The notes beneath the pieces were generated by a model. The model was not told where the DNA came from and made no database searches. It saw nothing but the letters and a program-made list of their open reading frames with translations. Of a DNA stretch of 64,000 nucleotides, positions 45,026 to 56,680 are shown one piece after another (the stretch's first letter is position 1; each line of letters opens with the position of its first letter). Made by a program: the position numbers and the translations under genes. The DNA comes from Phascolarctos cinereus. Its lineage: Eukaryota; Chordata; Mammalia; Diprotodontia; Phascolarctidae. The stretch lies in assembly GCF_002099425.1 (NCBI RefSeq), contig NW_018344105.1:496001-560000 (forward strand), in the 5' to 3' direction.

Positions 45026-46189
45026 TTCTAATTTTTAAGGGAATTGTTTTCTTCAGGGGATTATTGTAGCTCTTCTTCCATTTGCCCAATTCTGTTTTTT
45101 AAGGCGTTCTTTTTTTCAGTGAATTTTTATACCTTTTTTCCATTTGGACAATTCTGTTTTTTAAGTTGTTATTTTATTCAGTATTTTTGTGCCTCTTTGA
45201 CCGAGCTGTTAATTGTCTTTTCATAGTTTTCCTCCTCTGCTCTCTTCAATTTACCTAATTTTTCCTCTGTCACTCTTATTTGATTTTGTAAGTAAGTTTT
45301 CATTCTTCCAGGTATTCTTACTGAGCTTATGTCCAATTCACATTTTTTTTTTCCTTTGAGGCTTTACTTGTAGCTATTCTGACTTCATTGTCTTCTTCTG
45401 AGTTCGTGTCATAATCTTCTCTGTCACCTTACTATATTTTTATGGTAAGGGTCTTTTTTTGTTTGCCATTTTTTCTGTCCAGTTTTTTTTTTTTTTATTT
45501 TGAGCTAAAGTTGGGCTTTCTTCCCAGAATGGGAAGTGGAAGTACACTATCCCTAGCTTCAGGCTTTTTCAGACTGCTGTTATCAGCTATTTCTGGGTGT
45601 TTGGGTGTTTTCAGTGCTTCCAAGGTATAATGTGGTCTGAGGAGAGATGTGCTCACTTTTCTCCTGGTCTATACTCTGGTCATTGCCCACAAGGGCCCCC
45701 GATTCCTTGGGGTTGCAGTTGATACTGTTCCTCAGGGCCCCAGGCTCCCTGATTGCCTTGTGATCAAAAGTTATAGTGTTCTTCTTTGCCCTTGAGCTAT
45801 GACCCAGATGTGAGTATAGGCAATGGATTTGCTAGCCCAGGAGCCCCCTATAATTTCTTTCTGACCAGTTGCCACATCTCCTTACCGTCTCTCACTTGAT
45901 AGCTCCTGAAGCTACTGCTGTTTCATCCACATGGGCTCCAGACCAGCCTCCACCCCTGGGACACAGTTTTCTTTTGCCAACCTCCCAAGTTTTCTTGGGC
46001 TGGAAGAAAGTTTTATTCTGACTTTTATTTGGCCCTGCCACTCCAGAGTATGATTTGTGGTGTTATTTTAAAGTTGTTCGGAGGGTAATGTTGGGAGAAC
46101 TCAGCTGAATGCTTTCTCTACTTCACAATCCCAGGTCTCCCCCAGAAATCCCTCACTCATCATTCTAAGGAGAAGTCCACATACTCTGG

Positions 46190-47080
46190 GCCTGAGTTAC
46201 CATAGGGTAACTCCTGACCTCCAGTCTTACATTAGCAATTGGATATTTCCAACTGGATGTCCTGTAGACATCTTAAACTTAACATGTCCAAAACAGAACC
46301 CATTGTCTTTCCCTATAAGCCTTTCCATCTTCTGAATTTTTCTGTTACTGTTGAGAGCACTACCATCTTCTGGTTACCCATGCTCACAACTTTAGTGTCA
46401 TCCTTGCTTACTCATGCCACATAGCCAATCTGTTGCCAAGTCTTGCCTTTCTACCTTCATAATATCTCTTAAATGCATCCGCTTTTCTCCCTCCACACAA
46501 CCACCATTCTGGTATAGGCCCTTATCTCTTCCTTACTGGAAAGAACCTTCTATTTGGTCTCCTTGCCTCAGGTTTCTTTCTATTCCAATCTTTTACTCAG
46601 CCTCCCAAATGATGTCCCTAAAGGACAGGTCTGACCATGTAAGCTCTCCCCCCGAATCAATAAATTCTATCAGCTCCAAGTTACCTCCATAAGATAATTA
46701 AGTTCTTTGTTTGGCTTTTAACCTGACCCCTTCCTGCCTTTCCAAGTCTTCTTCTACTTTACTCGCCTTTTATATACTTTGAGCACTCCATCTCCTGACA
46801 TGCATCTTCACTGGCAGTCTTTCACATCTGGCACACTCTAACCTCCTCACCTCTGTGAGCTTCCCTGGCCTCCTTTAAGACTAAGCTCAAATTACTTTCG
46901 AATTAATTACTATATATATGCATATATGTCTTTCTGTCCATAGCTGTTAACGTGTTATTTCCCTCATTAGAATGTGAGCTCTTTGAAGGCAGGGATCATA
47001 TTTTCGCCTTTGTATCCTTAGCACTTAGCACAGTGCCTGGCACATTGCAAGTACTTACTCAAGGCTTGCTGAAGATGATG
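46190..47080 (+). mobile_element. L2, long 3' portion
   Basis: About 0.9 kb. Landmarks in order: CTTAAACTTAACATGTCCAA, AGTGTCATCCTTGCTTACTC, CAGGTCTGACCATGTAAG, TGTGAGCTCTTTGAAGGCAG and CACAGTGCCTGGCACATTGC. One of the longest L2 copies here, covering the end of ORF2 and the 3' UTR. Frame breaks throughout. Confidence 0.92.
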
Positions 47081-47739
47081 ATGATGTAGAGGCTAGGTTA
47101 TGATTTTGAAATGGAAAGTTCAGTTTTCTTTTTATGATTAAACCAATGCTGTGGAGAAGGGCAATCCAGAAGAAAGAGACTTCTTGGAAAGAAAGGGAGA
47201 GGGTGAGTATCTCGGTGCCCTCTGACCACTGACAGTTTTGTCATAGCACATGGTATCGAACTGAGCCTAGAGGGAGAGGATGAGGACTTCATCCTCTGTG
47301 GAGCAGTGGGCCAATGTGGCTACACAAGCACTAAGCCAGATGTGTTTGTTTTCCCATCTGAAGGGCATCATCCCCGAGGTCCCATTCCTTGTGGCCAGAG
47401 CTGTGTATTCTCAGGGAGCTCTGTAAGGGACCAGGCTTTTTCTCAAGAAGGCAGGTCTGATTTTTTTTTCTTTGCTGTTTTTGGTTAGGAAAGCACTGAG
47501 ACACACAGTAACTTAGAACTTTCCAAAATGATGTTTATTTTTTGAGTTGTATTTCAAATTACAGAAGTATTTGGAAAAATAGAAGAATATTATTTGCTGG
47601 ATTTGATTGCAGATTGTACCACAGAGACTTTTCCCAAGATTCTTTAGACAGGGCATTGGGAAAGAGGTTAAAAATGATAATGCAGAACCTCCCCAAGTCA
47701 CTTGTGAGATGTTCAGGAATTGGGACTGTGGTCTTTGCC
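47081..47739. other. unassigned sequence
   Basis: No repeat landmark. A short GATGATGATGATG run sits at the L2 end (47,074-47,086). Confidence 0.35.
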
Positions 47740-48390
47740 AACCCTATACCAATTGACTTCCTAAGGTCAGCAAATGTTGACTGGGGGTGAGTGTAAGGAT
47801 GAGAGTCAATTGAGTTGATCACTCTACTCCACTTAAAGAAGCTAAAAAGATACTCTGGCCTTGATACCTTTATCATCTGATAACACCTCGACTGAATCAA
47901 CTGAACAAAAAGTATTAAACTAATGTACTCCCACTCACATACTGTAGGTTTTAGAAAAACAAAAATAACCATCCAGGGGCAGCTACGTGGTGCAATGGAC
48001 AAAGCACTGGCCCTGGATTCAGGAGACCTGAGTTTAAATCTCTCCTCAGACATATAACACTTACTAGCTGTGTGACCATGGGCAAGTCAGTGAATCCCCA
48101 TTGCCCAGCCAAAAAAAACAAAACAAAAAAACAAAAAACAAAAAAAATAACCATCCAACTTAGGTTCTAGTATTCCAATGGCCATCCAGGAAGGAGCACT
48201 TCCATCTAGTCTTTTGAAAGGGAATTACTTTGGGGTAGGGGGTGGTAGAGAAAAGGAGTAGAGCCTATTTCTTCTTCCAAGACCAGGGGATGGCTTTGTG
48301 AACTTTGAACGGTTGGTGCATTTGGACTTTTCATCACCCCTACAGTGCATCAGTACCCCTACTGCCCTTTGGCAGTCTTCAGAGATTATG
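47740..48390 (+). repeat. unclassified interspersed repeat, copy 3, split by a SINE
   Basis: Homologous to 33,150-33,600 once the SINE at 47,976-48,142 is set aside (shared TGATACCTTTATC, GAAAGGGAATTACTT and GTGAACTTT blocks). Diverged, with no coding content recognised. Fossil of unknown family, possibly LTR-like. Confidence 0.58.
47976..48142 (+). mobile_element. tRNA-headed CORE-SINE with 15-bp TSD
   Basis: Starts GGGGCAGCTACGTGGTGCAA and ends in an A-rich CAAAAAACA-type tail. AAAAATAACCATCCA at 47,961-47,975 and 48,143-48,157 is an exact target duplication. It therefore postdates the repeat it lies in. Confidence 0.95.
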
Positions 48391-50214
48391 GTATTCTAAG
48401 ATTTTTCAGCTCACTGGTAGAAAGTATCCATATGTGTGCATATGTATATCTATATATGTTTGCATGTGCATATTTTTGGGTTCAGAACGTGTATTTTCAT
48501 TGATATGGGGAACTTCAAGTGTGGAAACTTTCAATGCAGGCTGACGCCTGCTGTGTTGTTTCTGATCGGTGCCAGCTGCCTGGGCTACTGAGAAGTTATG
48601 TGACTTACCCAGCCAGGTTGTGCCAGAGGTTGGGCTTGAACCCAGTGCTTCTTGACTCTGAGGCTAGTGCTCCTTCCTGCGTGCCATATGGGCAGACACC
48701 CGTATGTGCGTAAATTATGGGGTTTTGCCCCATGAAGTGGCTTGTGATTGCTAGTAGCCCTATGTGATTTCTCAAATGTAGCCTGGCCTGCTCACTTCTT
48801 CCTGTTCACTTGTACAGCTACCTTATTTATTGTCCATCTACAGTGCTGGCACACATAGGTGTAATAGTGTCTTAACTCTATTGACTGGCCATTCTCCTGT
48901 GTGTTGCCATATGGACGATAGGCATTTCCTGTCTGTGTACTCCTTCCTATATATGGCTCGTTAGGCAGATCTCTTTTGAGTCACTCTGGAGGCCCTCCAA
49001 GGAGCATCCACAGACAGCATTGGGAGTACTTCACCATCTATAGGGAATCCATTTTCCACATGCTCCATTCACAGGATGTGCCGGAAACAGTCATTCGTGG
49101 CAAACGTATTTCTTTCTGTTTTAGCTGTCACCATCGCAGGAAAGACAGGGCAATTCGTTTCAGTTCATCAAGGCTCCAAGAGCCTAGTGGAAGCACCATA
49201 GTGAAATAGAAAGCCTTGGTTGGCTGTGGGACATTGTGCAAGTCACTTCAGCTCTGAGTCACAGTTTACCCAGCATTCAGCCAGAGGTTTGGATCTACAT
49301 GTTGCTTCTGCTGCCTTTCCTGTGGTTTATAAAGAGCCCTTCTGCCCATCATTAATCAGAACTGGTACCATACCTGTCTCTTGTATCCAAACGGATTCTT
49401 GCAACACTCCCCCCACCTCATTCTATCTTTGCTTTGCTCAGGCTAAAGGTGACATAGGTCGCTTACCAGATGGAATGCAATCTGCCACATAACCCATACA
49501 CATATTTGTTTGGGGAAACTGCAGCCCAGGAGATGAAGGTTTCACTGTGACTCTTCCAAGGCCTCTTTACTTTTAGAGCTAGCCTGGTCTGGCCTGGGTT
49601 TCTCATGAAAGAAAAGTCCACCCTGAGAGCCTTGGGGATTGGAATACATTTCAGTTTCTGAGTTTTATGGCTGCCCATTACATGTACTTTACATTTACAT
49701 GCCCATTACATGCCCATTACATTGAGCACACTTCTGCCCTCAGGTACAGGCAGATCTTTCAGCAAGATCTTTTCAAAGAAAAAGGGCCCTTTTAGTATGT
49801 CCAGAAGTACATTTGTATGTGCTCCAGAGCAGCCCATGCTGCCCCTGAGGACTTTACCCTAATAGCTTTCCTCTAACTCAGTTATGTTCTCCCATTGTGT
49901 TTTTGTTGGTTTCTGGTCCCACCTCCAGGCCATTTAGTAAATGAAGAGGCAGTGGCCACCATTTTTAATAACAGCTTCTTCTGATCAAAGTTGCATACGT
50001 TAGCACTTCTAAGGTTCATGCTGTGGAATTTTATTCCCAGCTCTAAAAAAGGCTGTAGTATATTAGTCAAAAGGCAAATGAGACATATATATTGGATTAA
50101 AAATTTATTTTCTAAAAGGACTAAACAAAACAAAATGTGTTTATGTTAAAATCCTTGGACTCGAACTTAGAAGTACCTTTAAAATGTTTAGCTTGTTCCC
50201 CCCACCTCCTTTTC
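48391..50214. other. mostly unassigned; MIR fragments at 48,585-48,690 and 49,220-49,280
   Basis: TGACTTACCCAGCCAGGTTG with GGGCTTGAACCCAGTGCTTC (antisense) and TTGTGCAAGTCACTTCAGC (sense) are MIR CORE remnants. The remainder lacks landmarks. The short frames (77-90 codons) show no domain. Confidence 0.4.
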
Positions 50215-50335
50215 CAGATAGGGAAGGGACTTGCCTCAGGTTTCCCAACTAGTTAGTGATAGAGCCAGAATTAGAACTCTGGATTCTGGATACCCAATCT
50301 GAATTTCATTCTACTATATTATATGACCCTATGTT
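50215..50335 (-). mobile_element. MIR3-like fragment
   Basis: GGACTTGCCTCAGGTTTCCC, followed by TTAGTGATAGAGCCAGAATT, is an antisense MIR-group CORE. Confidence 0.65.
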
Positions 50336-50499
50336 ATAGTAGGAACGATTTTGTTTGGTCAGAAGATTTTTATTTGGACTTCCTGGATCTGTCACTCAGG
50401 AGAAGAATGCGTAGGATCCAGAGAGGTGACACCCTATGGCAGAATCCAAGAATTGTCCACTTGAAAAGACCTCTGATCTCCACTACAACATACCCAGGA

Positions 50500-50760
50500 A
50501 TGGCAGAGGCAGCTGATGGAACAGTGAGCCTCGAGACAGGAAGACCTGAGTTCATATCCAGCCTCCAGCACTTACTAGCTTTGTGACCCCGGGCAAGTCA
50601 CTTAACCTCTGTCTGCCTCAGTTTCTTCAACTGTAAAATGGGGATATAGTACTTACCTCCTAGGGTTGTTGTGAGCATCAAATGAGATGATATTTGTAAA
50701 ATTGCTTAGCATGGTGCCTGACACACAGTAGGCACTGTACAAATACTTATCCCCTTTCTT
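50500..50760 (+). mobile_element. MIR, near full length
   Basis: Sense copy: GAAGACCTGAGTTCATATCC, GTGACCCCGGGCAAGTCACT, CTGTAAAATGGGGATATAG and GTGCCTGACACACAGTAGGC in order. Confidence 0.93.
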
Positions 50761-50839
50761 TTTCTCGCTAACCTTTACCCAGAGATCCCCAATGAGAGGT
50801 CCTACTTGGTAAATCCTACTGTGCACATCCATTGGTTAC

Positions 50840-51600
50840 TGACAGCTAGGTCCCTGTTGTATCTCTCTTTCTTCTTGATCGCTGGTCGTGCTTGGCTAGC
50901 CCTGAAATGTGCCTGAGTTGCAGGTGAGCTGTGATATGTCTAGAGGAGTCCGTGTTGCTGACTCTTGAATATTTGAGAGTGCAGTTTGCAAAATGTGGCT
51001 GGTTTTGTTACCGTTTTTTGTGTCTGTTTCTGAAGTAGACAGTAGCAGTTAGCAGTAGCACTCTTTGGTGCATTTCAAGAGCAGCCGTCAGTGTTTTCTG
51101 GATTCAAAAACAACCCCTGAAATGGAGCATTGAGAACCAGAATTGTTCCCACACCCGTCCGACTTCGGGTTTTCGTTTTTTAAAGGTTTTGCTTCTAGAT
51201 GCTAGCTCCTCAAAGCTGAATCGCCTCCCTAAATGCTGGCCCCTTTTTCTTTTTCTCTTCGCGCTCTGTAAACAGATCCCCAGTTTCCCAGCAGGTTCAA
51301 ACACAGATGGCTGCCTTATTGCGACAGAAGCAAAAATGCTACATTAATGTTTAAAGGGATTAACAATCCTCTTGGCAGCACTGGCATATGCTCCCAGTTA
51401 ATTGTAGCACTGGAAGCTTCCCTGCTGTTTGAAAACATGGCCTCATTGTACTTGCTTTCAGTAGAATGGTGGGAAATGTCGTGTTGGTGGGGCTCACTTT
51501 GGAAGCGGTTGACCAAAATGAGCCATGAAGACAGTGCCACCCTGCATCTGAGGAATGGTGGGAGCGCTTGGTAATGAGCGTTTAACAGATCTTTTCATTC
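50840..51600. other. repeat-free, CpG-retaining island; candidate regulatory element
   Basis: No repeat landmark for about 760 bases in a repeat-dense area. It has CpGs clustered at 51,155-51,175 and near 51,260, and AT-core motifs such as ACATTAATGTTTAAAGGGAT. No splice-bounded ORF is convincing. Possible enhancer or distal promoter; function is inferred from composition only. Confidence 0.4.
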
Positions 51601-51631
51601 ATTTTACACCCATGCGTATTTATACATACGT

Positions 51632-51690
51632 GCACATATATACATATATATATATATACATATATGTGCATGTGTGTATAATGCAGACGG
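51632..51690. repeat. (TA/CATA)n microsatellite
   Basis: Alternating TATA and CATA units followed by TGTG units. Confidence 0.9.
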
Positions 51691-52066
51691 GGGAAGAATC
51701 TGTCATCCCCCCCACAGGCTTGGGCAGCCTGCTTCCAGAAGTGGGTGATTGAGGGACATCCTTATGCTATTCACTTTATAGCATGTACAGTTACCTACCT
51801 CTTAGTGGAGGACAATGGAAAACCTCATAAGTGATTGCTGAGCTGAAACTGAGTTTACAGAGAGAATGCTTGAAAGAATGGAAGATTTCTCTCTTTTCTA
51901 CTGGTAAGTGAGACAAGGCTACTGGAAGCAGCATACTCTAAAATAGGGAGAAAAAAGGCCCCTTCATTATGCGTTTCTAGAAACAGGCTCCCCAAGATTC
52001 CACGTGAGTTGATACTAGGCAGATCATAATCCCTATCTGTATTCTAGGAAATGACCCTCATCCTGC

Positions 52067-52070
<4 letters not shown>
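51691..52070. other. unassigned sequence
   Basis: Nothing recognised. Confidence 0.35.

Positions 52071-52072
<2 letters not shown>

Positions 52073-52109
<37 letters not shown>
52073..52109. repeat. (TG)n microsatellite
   Basis: About 18 GT units. Confidence 0.97.
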
Positions 52110-52110
<1 letters not shown>

Positions 52111-52149
52111 TTTATAGGGGAAGTGCAAGGTAATAAACATTTCTCTTGT

Positions 52150-52370
52150 ATCTATTCTTAGTGCTTTACAAATGTTATTTCATGTGATTGTCACAGCAGC
52201 CCTGGAAGGTGGGTGCTATTATGATCCCAGTTTTTTAGTTAAGGAAATCAAGGCGGGTAGACATTAAGCGACTTGCCCAGAGTCACCAACCAGGAAGTGT
52301 CTGAGGCTGGATTTAACTTGGGACTTCCTGACTCCAGGACCAGTACTCTATGCACAATACCACCTAGGTG
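52150..52370 (-). mobile_element. MIR
   Basis: TTAGTGCTTTACAAATGTTA, a GACTTGCCCAGAGTCACC block, GACTTCCTGACTCCAGGACC and a head remnant ending CACCTAGG. Confidence 0.88.
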
Positions 52371-52375
52371 GATAA

Positions 52376-52620
52376 TTATGGTTATTGTTGTTCAGTCACA
52401 TCCAACTCTTCGTGATCCCATTTGGGGTTTTCTTGGCAGAGATACTGGAGTGGTCTGCCATTTCCTCCTCCAGCTCATTTTACAGATGAGGAAACTGAGG
52501 CAAACAAGAATAAGTAATATGCCCCAGGGTTGTATTCCTATTAAATGTCTGAAGCCAGATTTAAACTTGTGAAGATGAGTCTTCCTGATTCCAGGCCTGG
52601 CACTGGATGTGAACACCACA
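52376..52620 (-). mobile_element. RTE-tailed CORE-SINE
   Basis: TATTGTTGTTCAGTCACATC, TTTGGGGTTTTCTTGGCAGA and CAGATGAGGAAACTGAGGCA give the full tail and CORE. The head is worn. It abuts the MIR to its left, suggesting insertion next to it. Confidence 0.9.
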
Positions 52621-52699
52621 TGATGACCACCTTGCCTGCAACAGTCTCCTTTCCTTTGGAGGGGCTTTCAGGCCACTAACGAGATGGCTGTGATTTTAT

Positions 52700-52840
52700 A
52701 GGATCACCTGAAATGTCTAGTCTGGCCCTCTGATTCTGCAGGTGGGGAAATAGATTCAGAGAGATTAAGCAACTAACTGCCAGAATGGGGAGTCAAACCT
52801 CCATCCCCTGATTTCAAAGGCAGCACCCTTTCTTGTGTTA
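52700..52840 (-). mobile_element. MIR-group fragment
   Basis: TAGATTCAGAGAGATTAAGC and GGCAGCACCCTTTCTTG are antisense MIR/MIR3 remnants. Confidence 0.6.
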
Positions 52841-53299
52841 ACAAAATGGTATAGACGGCCATACCCTTGAATCTCCTCCTTCCGTGGCCTTCCCATTGCC
52901 CAGCCCAGCAAGGAATGTGGCGTGCTCGTACAGAGAGCATTTGTAACTGTTTCTCATCAAGTGATCAGCATAGTGCTGGACAATGTCATCCTTTTCATAG
53001 CTCCCTCCTCAGATGAACAGTTTTCTTATAATTACTTGCCCATGGTCAGAACCTTCCCAGAGTATATTTCAAAGAGCAAAAAGAGGAAGAAAAAATTGTC
53101 TAAGCTACAAGCATGGCTTTGCCACATTTTTCATAAAAATGGTCTGGACTTTTTTCCCTGCCCCTTGTTGTTTCAGGGTTTTATGTCTAGAATATTTCTC
53201 CCCGTCCTTCTCCACAAGCCAGGCCTTCCCAATTCTTAGTCTGGAAGCTCTGTGATTCTCCAAGAGTAGCTTGTGATGGAAGAGATGGTTTTTCAAGAT
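52841..53299. other. unassigned sequence
   Basis: Overlapping 80-105 codon plus frames (52,922-53,255) show no recognisable domain. No repeat landmark. Confidence 0.35.
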
Positions 53300-53400
53300 G
53301 TATGTCTGTGTCACTGTCTCTAGGTCTTAGCTTTGTCATCTGTAAAATGAAGATTAGAGTACATGATCCCGAAGATCCTCTCTGACTTGAGAATTCCATG
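53300..53400 (+). mobile_element. MIR3-like 3' part
   Basis: TTGTCATCTGTAAAATGAAG and the trailing TCTGACTTGAGAATTCCATG are the MIR3 end in sense. Confidence 0.75.
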
Positions 53401-53459
53401 ATTTTTTTTTATGTATAAAGAGCATTTTTCAGCCTTAGTTCTTTCCTAAGAGTTGGTAA

Positions 53460-53650
53460 AATACTTCTGACATGCTATGCGATCATGGTCAAATCACTTA
53501 ATCACTGTGAGCCTGTTTGTCTGTAAAATGGGTGTAATAATCCCTGTAGTGGATACTTCACAGGGATGTCATGAGGCATACGTGAGCTGTTATGTGTAAC
53601 ATTTTACAGACCTTTATGTTCTATATAAATGCCAGCTATTATTAATAATA
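53460..53650 (+). mobile_element. MIR
   Basis: TCAAATCACTTAATCACTGTG, a TCTGTAAAATGGGTGTAATA block and ATATAAATGCCAGCTATTAT, sense. Confidence 0.85.
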
Positions 53651-53940
53651 CATATTAGCATACTCATCTGTTTATTGTAAGCTGCAAATTATGCCTGTAT
53701 ATATGCATCTCTTTTTCTGTCACCTGTCTTATCACTGATCTACAGTGTATACAATTCATGTCAAAGGGATGATGGTGAGCAATTATAAACCACGCTTCAA
53801 AGGGCGCCTGTGTTGGCTAGGCAAACATTTGGGTGGGCAAGAAAGCTGCTGCCATCACTCCCCAAAGTCACTGGTATTTTTGTGCTGTCTCAGTTACCTC
53901 TCATCCCTCAGTGTCATTACTACTGGGGCTGGTATATTAA
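53651..53940. other. unassigned sequence
   Basis: No landmark. Confidence 0.3.
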
Positions 53941-54480
53941 CAACTTCAAGTCTAGCCAGTGGGCATTTGTTAAGCGCGTTCTGTGCACAGTATGCTATGC
54001 TAGGCACTACGGATGTAGTAGTGCAGTAGGATGCAGTCCCTTTACTTAAACTGTTGGAGGGATGAGTCACATGAACAACTCCACGATTATAATGTGACTT
54101 AGAACATGGTAAGCGCATTGAGTAAGTCAAACAGGGAAGGTACTGAAGATCTGGGGAGACATAAACATGGGAGTCTGCTCCAGGCATGGAATGAAGGGGG
54201 TGGTGTGTGATAAGATCAAGGAAAAGTGAGGAGTCCCGTTGGCTGGGTTTGTAGCATGCCTGGAGTAGAAATAGTATAGAATAAGTCTGGAATAAGAATG
54301 GAAGGGGCTTTGAATTCCTGGCTAAAAGCATTTGAATTTGACCTTGTAGGCAATTAGGGAATCATTGAAAGGCTTAGGGAATCAATGATCAGTTCTGTGC
54401 AGTAGAATGATTAACCTGTCAGTGATATGAATAATAGAGTGGAAAGCAGAGAGTAGAAACAGAGGCTATATAGGAGCCTG
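53941..54480 (-). mobile_element. L2
   Basis: Antisense L2: GCATTTGTTAAGCGCGTTCT, a TGCTAGGCACTACGGATG block, CTCCAGGCATGGAATGAAG and GGCAATTAGGGAATCATTG match the 3' UTR and ORF2 end in reverse order. Confidence 0.82.
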
Positions 54481-54483
54481 CAA

Positions 54484-54484
<1 letters not shown>

Positions 54485-54515
<31 letters not shown>

Positions 54516-54538
54516 TAATAATAATAATAATAATAATA
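54485..54538. repeat. (CTA)n then (ATA)n trinucleotide repeat
   Basis: About ten ACT units followed by seven ATA units, joined without a spacer. Confidence 0.95.
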
Positions 54539-54765
54539 GCATTTGCAACTTAAAGTTTATGAAGCACTTTCCAAATATCTCATTTTACGCTAAGACAACC
54601 TTGAGAGATGGTTGCTGCTATTGATCTCCTTTTGCAGACAAGGAAACTGAGACTGATAAAGGTTAAATGACTTGCTGAGGCTCAGATATCTAGTAAATTT
54701 TTGAGTTTGGCTTTGAACTTGGGTCTTTCTGACTCCAGATCTAGAGTTGTATTCACTTAGAGATG
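54539..54765 (-). mobile_element. MIR
   Basis: TTATGAAGCACTTTCCAAAT, a GCAGACAAGGAAACTGAGAC block and GGGTCTTTCTGACTCCAGAT. The trinucleotide repeat has grown from its 3' end. Confidence 0.85.
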
Positions 54766-54884
54766 TTAGTGGGAGTGGCAATGTAGAGATGGATTGAAAA
54801 AAGGTCAACATTTGCAGCTGAATTGGGATGGGCATGTGCTGGAGGAAAAGGAAGAACCAAAGAACTAATTGTCTTTTCTTTTTT

Positions 54885-55480
54885 ATGTTTATCTTTTTAA
54901 ACATTTTTATTAATTTATTTTTAGTTTTCAGCAATCATTTCCATGAGCTTTTGAGTTTTAAATTTTTTCCCCTTCTTCCTGTCCTCATTCTCCAAGACGG
55001 TGTACAGTCTGATATAGGCTCTACATATACAATCCTGTTAAACATATTCTCACATTAGTCATGTTGTAAGGAAGAATTAGAACCAATAGGAGGAACCACA
55101 AGAAAGAGGAAACAAAGCAAAACAGAGGAGAAAGAAAAAGAGCAAATAGTATGCTTCGACTTTTGGAGATGTCTTAGATCTTTGCATTGCAGAGAAGGGC
55201 TAAGTCTGACAAAGTTAGTCATCACACAGTGTGGCTGTTACTGTGTACAGTGTTCTCCTGGTTCTGCTCCCTTCATTCACCATCAGTCCATACAAGTCTT
55301 TCCAGGTTTTTCTGAAGTCCACCTGCTCATCATTTCTTATAGCACAACAGTATTCCATTACATTCATATACCACAGCTTATTTAGCCATTCCCCAATTGA
55401 CAGGCATCCCCTCAATTTCCAATTCTTGGCCACCACAAAAAAAGCTGCTATAAATGTCTGTTTTCAAACTGCTCCTCTTT
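54885..55480 (-). mobile_element. L1 3' UTR and ORF2 C-terminus
   Basis: 3' UTR at 54,885-55,210. The ORF2 C-terminal frame at 55,436-55,215 reads NWKLRGCLSIGEWLNKLWYM and then MEYCCAIRNDE, matching the end of mammalian L1 ORF2 (human M-E-Y-Y-A-A-I-K-N-D-E). Well preserved for about 70 codons. 5'-truncated. Confidence 0.92.
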
Positions 55481-55539
55481 GGTTTTTCGTCAAAATGTTT
55501 GATTTTGTTCAGTACTCATTCCACTTTTGAAGAGCTCTG

Positions 55540-55960
55540 ATTTGTAGGAAGTTTTGACACATTGAGAGGAAGTTGGCCTTTTTTGCACCTTCCATCCAGT
55601 GTTTGTCATTCTGCCTTCTGGGGCCAAACAGAATATTTCAGTTGAATCTGTCACATGACAGTCCTGCAAGTCACTCTTCTTATCTGCAGACAAAATATGC
55701 CCAGTTCCTTCAACTTCACCCCCCTGGTTACCCTTTTCTGATTTTTAATGCCCTGCCTAAAATGTGGCTTCCACAGCTTATCTTAGCCCCAAGACTGGAA
55801 AACAGTGGCTTCCAGAACCAAGGTGGAGCAGAGTGAGATAATCACCTTCCGTTAATGCATATTTACTTACAGTATTGCCCCCCTGACTCATGTGGAACTT
55901 ATAATCTGATGAAAACTCTTTGGCTTTCTTTACATGGTCTGCCATCTATCTGGCTTACCT
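55540..55960 (-). mobile_element. CR1/L3 3' region
   Basis: Antisense landmarks TTCTGCCTTCTGGGGCCAAA, CCAGTTCCTTCAACTTCACC and CCTAAAATGTGGCTTCCAC follow the CR1/L3 order, as at 24,145. Confidence 0.85.
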
Positions 55961-55969
55961 GACTGAGAA

Positions 55970-56235
55970 AGCTAGGTGGCACGGTGGATAGATAATAGAC
56001 TTGGAGTCATGAAGACCTGAGTTAAAATCCTGCTTCAGAAACTTACTAGCTGTGTGGCCCTGGTCAAGTCACTTAACTGTTATCTTCCTCATTTTCCTCA
56101 TCTGTTAAATGGGGATCATAATAGCAACTGTCTTATATGGTTCTTGTGAACATCAAATGAGATTACAGGTTGTAAAGCATTTTGTAAACCTTATGGTGCT
56201 AGCAATGATAATGATGATTGCTATTAGCCATATCT
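55970..56235 (+). mobile_element. marsupial MIR-type SINE, near full length
   Basis: Starts GAAAGCTAGGTGGCACGGTG, contains CTAGCTGTGTGGCCCTGG and ends with GTAAAGCATTTTGTAAACC and AATGATAATGATGATTGC. It has the marsupial tRNA head joined to a complete MIR CORE and 3' end. Confidence 0.9.
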
Positions 56236-56399
56236 TCCTCATTCTGTGTCAGGCATTTGATTTTTTGAACCCAACTGAAGGAATTTATATTAATTCCTGC
56301 TAAATTTCACCATATTAGATTGGCTCCTTCCAAGAACTTTAAGATATCTCACTGCCTTACTACTTAGCTGTCAGATATAGTGAAAGCTGTTCTGAAACG

Positions 56400-56481
56400 A
56401 TAACCTTACAGAAGCAGCAAGGGGCAGTAGAAATTGCACTAGATAGGAGATCCAGAGATCTGTCTTCAAGACCTGGTTCAG

Positions 56482-56544
<63 letters not shown>

Positions 56545-56680
56545 TATACATGTATACATATAACTTGATCAAGTCATATTCCCTCTCTGGACCTCAGTTT
56601 CCGTATCTATAACAATGGGAGGGATGTACTTGACTCTAAGGTCCCTTTTCAGCCCTAATATTGTCCAGCTGGTGGTAGGG
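56400..56680 (+). mobile_element. MIR-group SINE with internal (CA)n
   Basis: Head and CORE (AAGGGGCAGTAGAAATTGCA; AAGACCTGGTTCAG), then a CA repeat at 56,485-56,538 replacing part of the CORE, then GACCTCAGTTTCCGTATC to the MIR3-type end. Confidence 0.78.
56485..56538. repeat. (CA)n microsatellite within a SINE
   Basis: About 27 CA units followed by CATATACATATACATG. Confidence 0.97.

Larger units (their letters stand above)
37230..46142 (-). mobile_element. near-full-length old L1 on the minus strand, with nested insertions
   Basis: From right to left: 5' UTR (46,142-45,430), ORF1 (45,430-44,405, continuing at 41,463-41,000 beyond the nested half-L1), ORF2 endonuclease (40,798-40,529), reverse transcriptase (around 39,800-39,300), C-terminal region (to about 37,680) and 3' UTR (to 37,230). 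About 0.6-0.8 kb of ORF2 appears to be missing near 39,560. Interrupted by an RTE tail (37,566-37,672) and a half-L1 (41,478-44,404). Many stops; long inactive. Confidence 0.88.

Noticed and set aside
47559-48053. 164-codon minus frame
   Set aside because: It spans an inserted SINE and an old dispersed repeat, so the frame is accidental.
48976-49209. 77-codon plus frame with His/Arg-rich segment
   Set aside because: Short, with no zinc-binding spacing and no support from the context.
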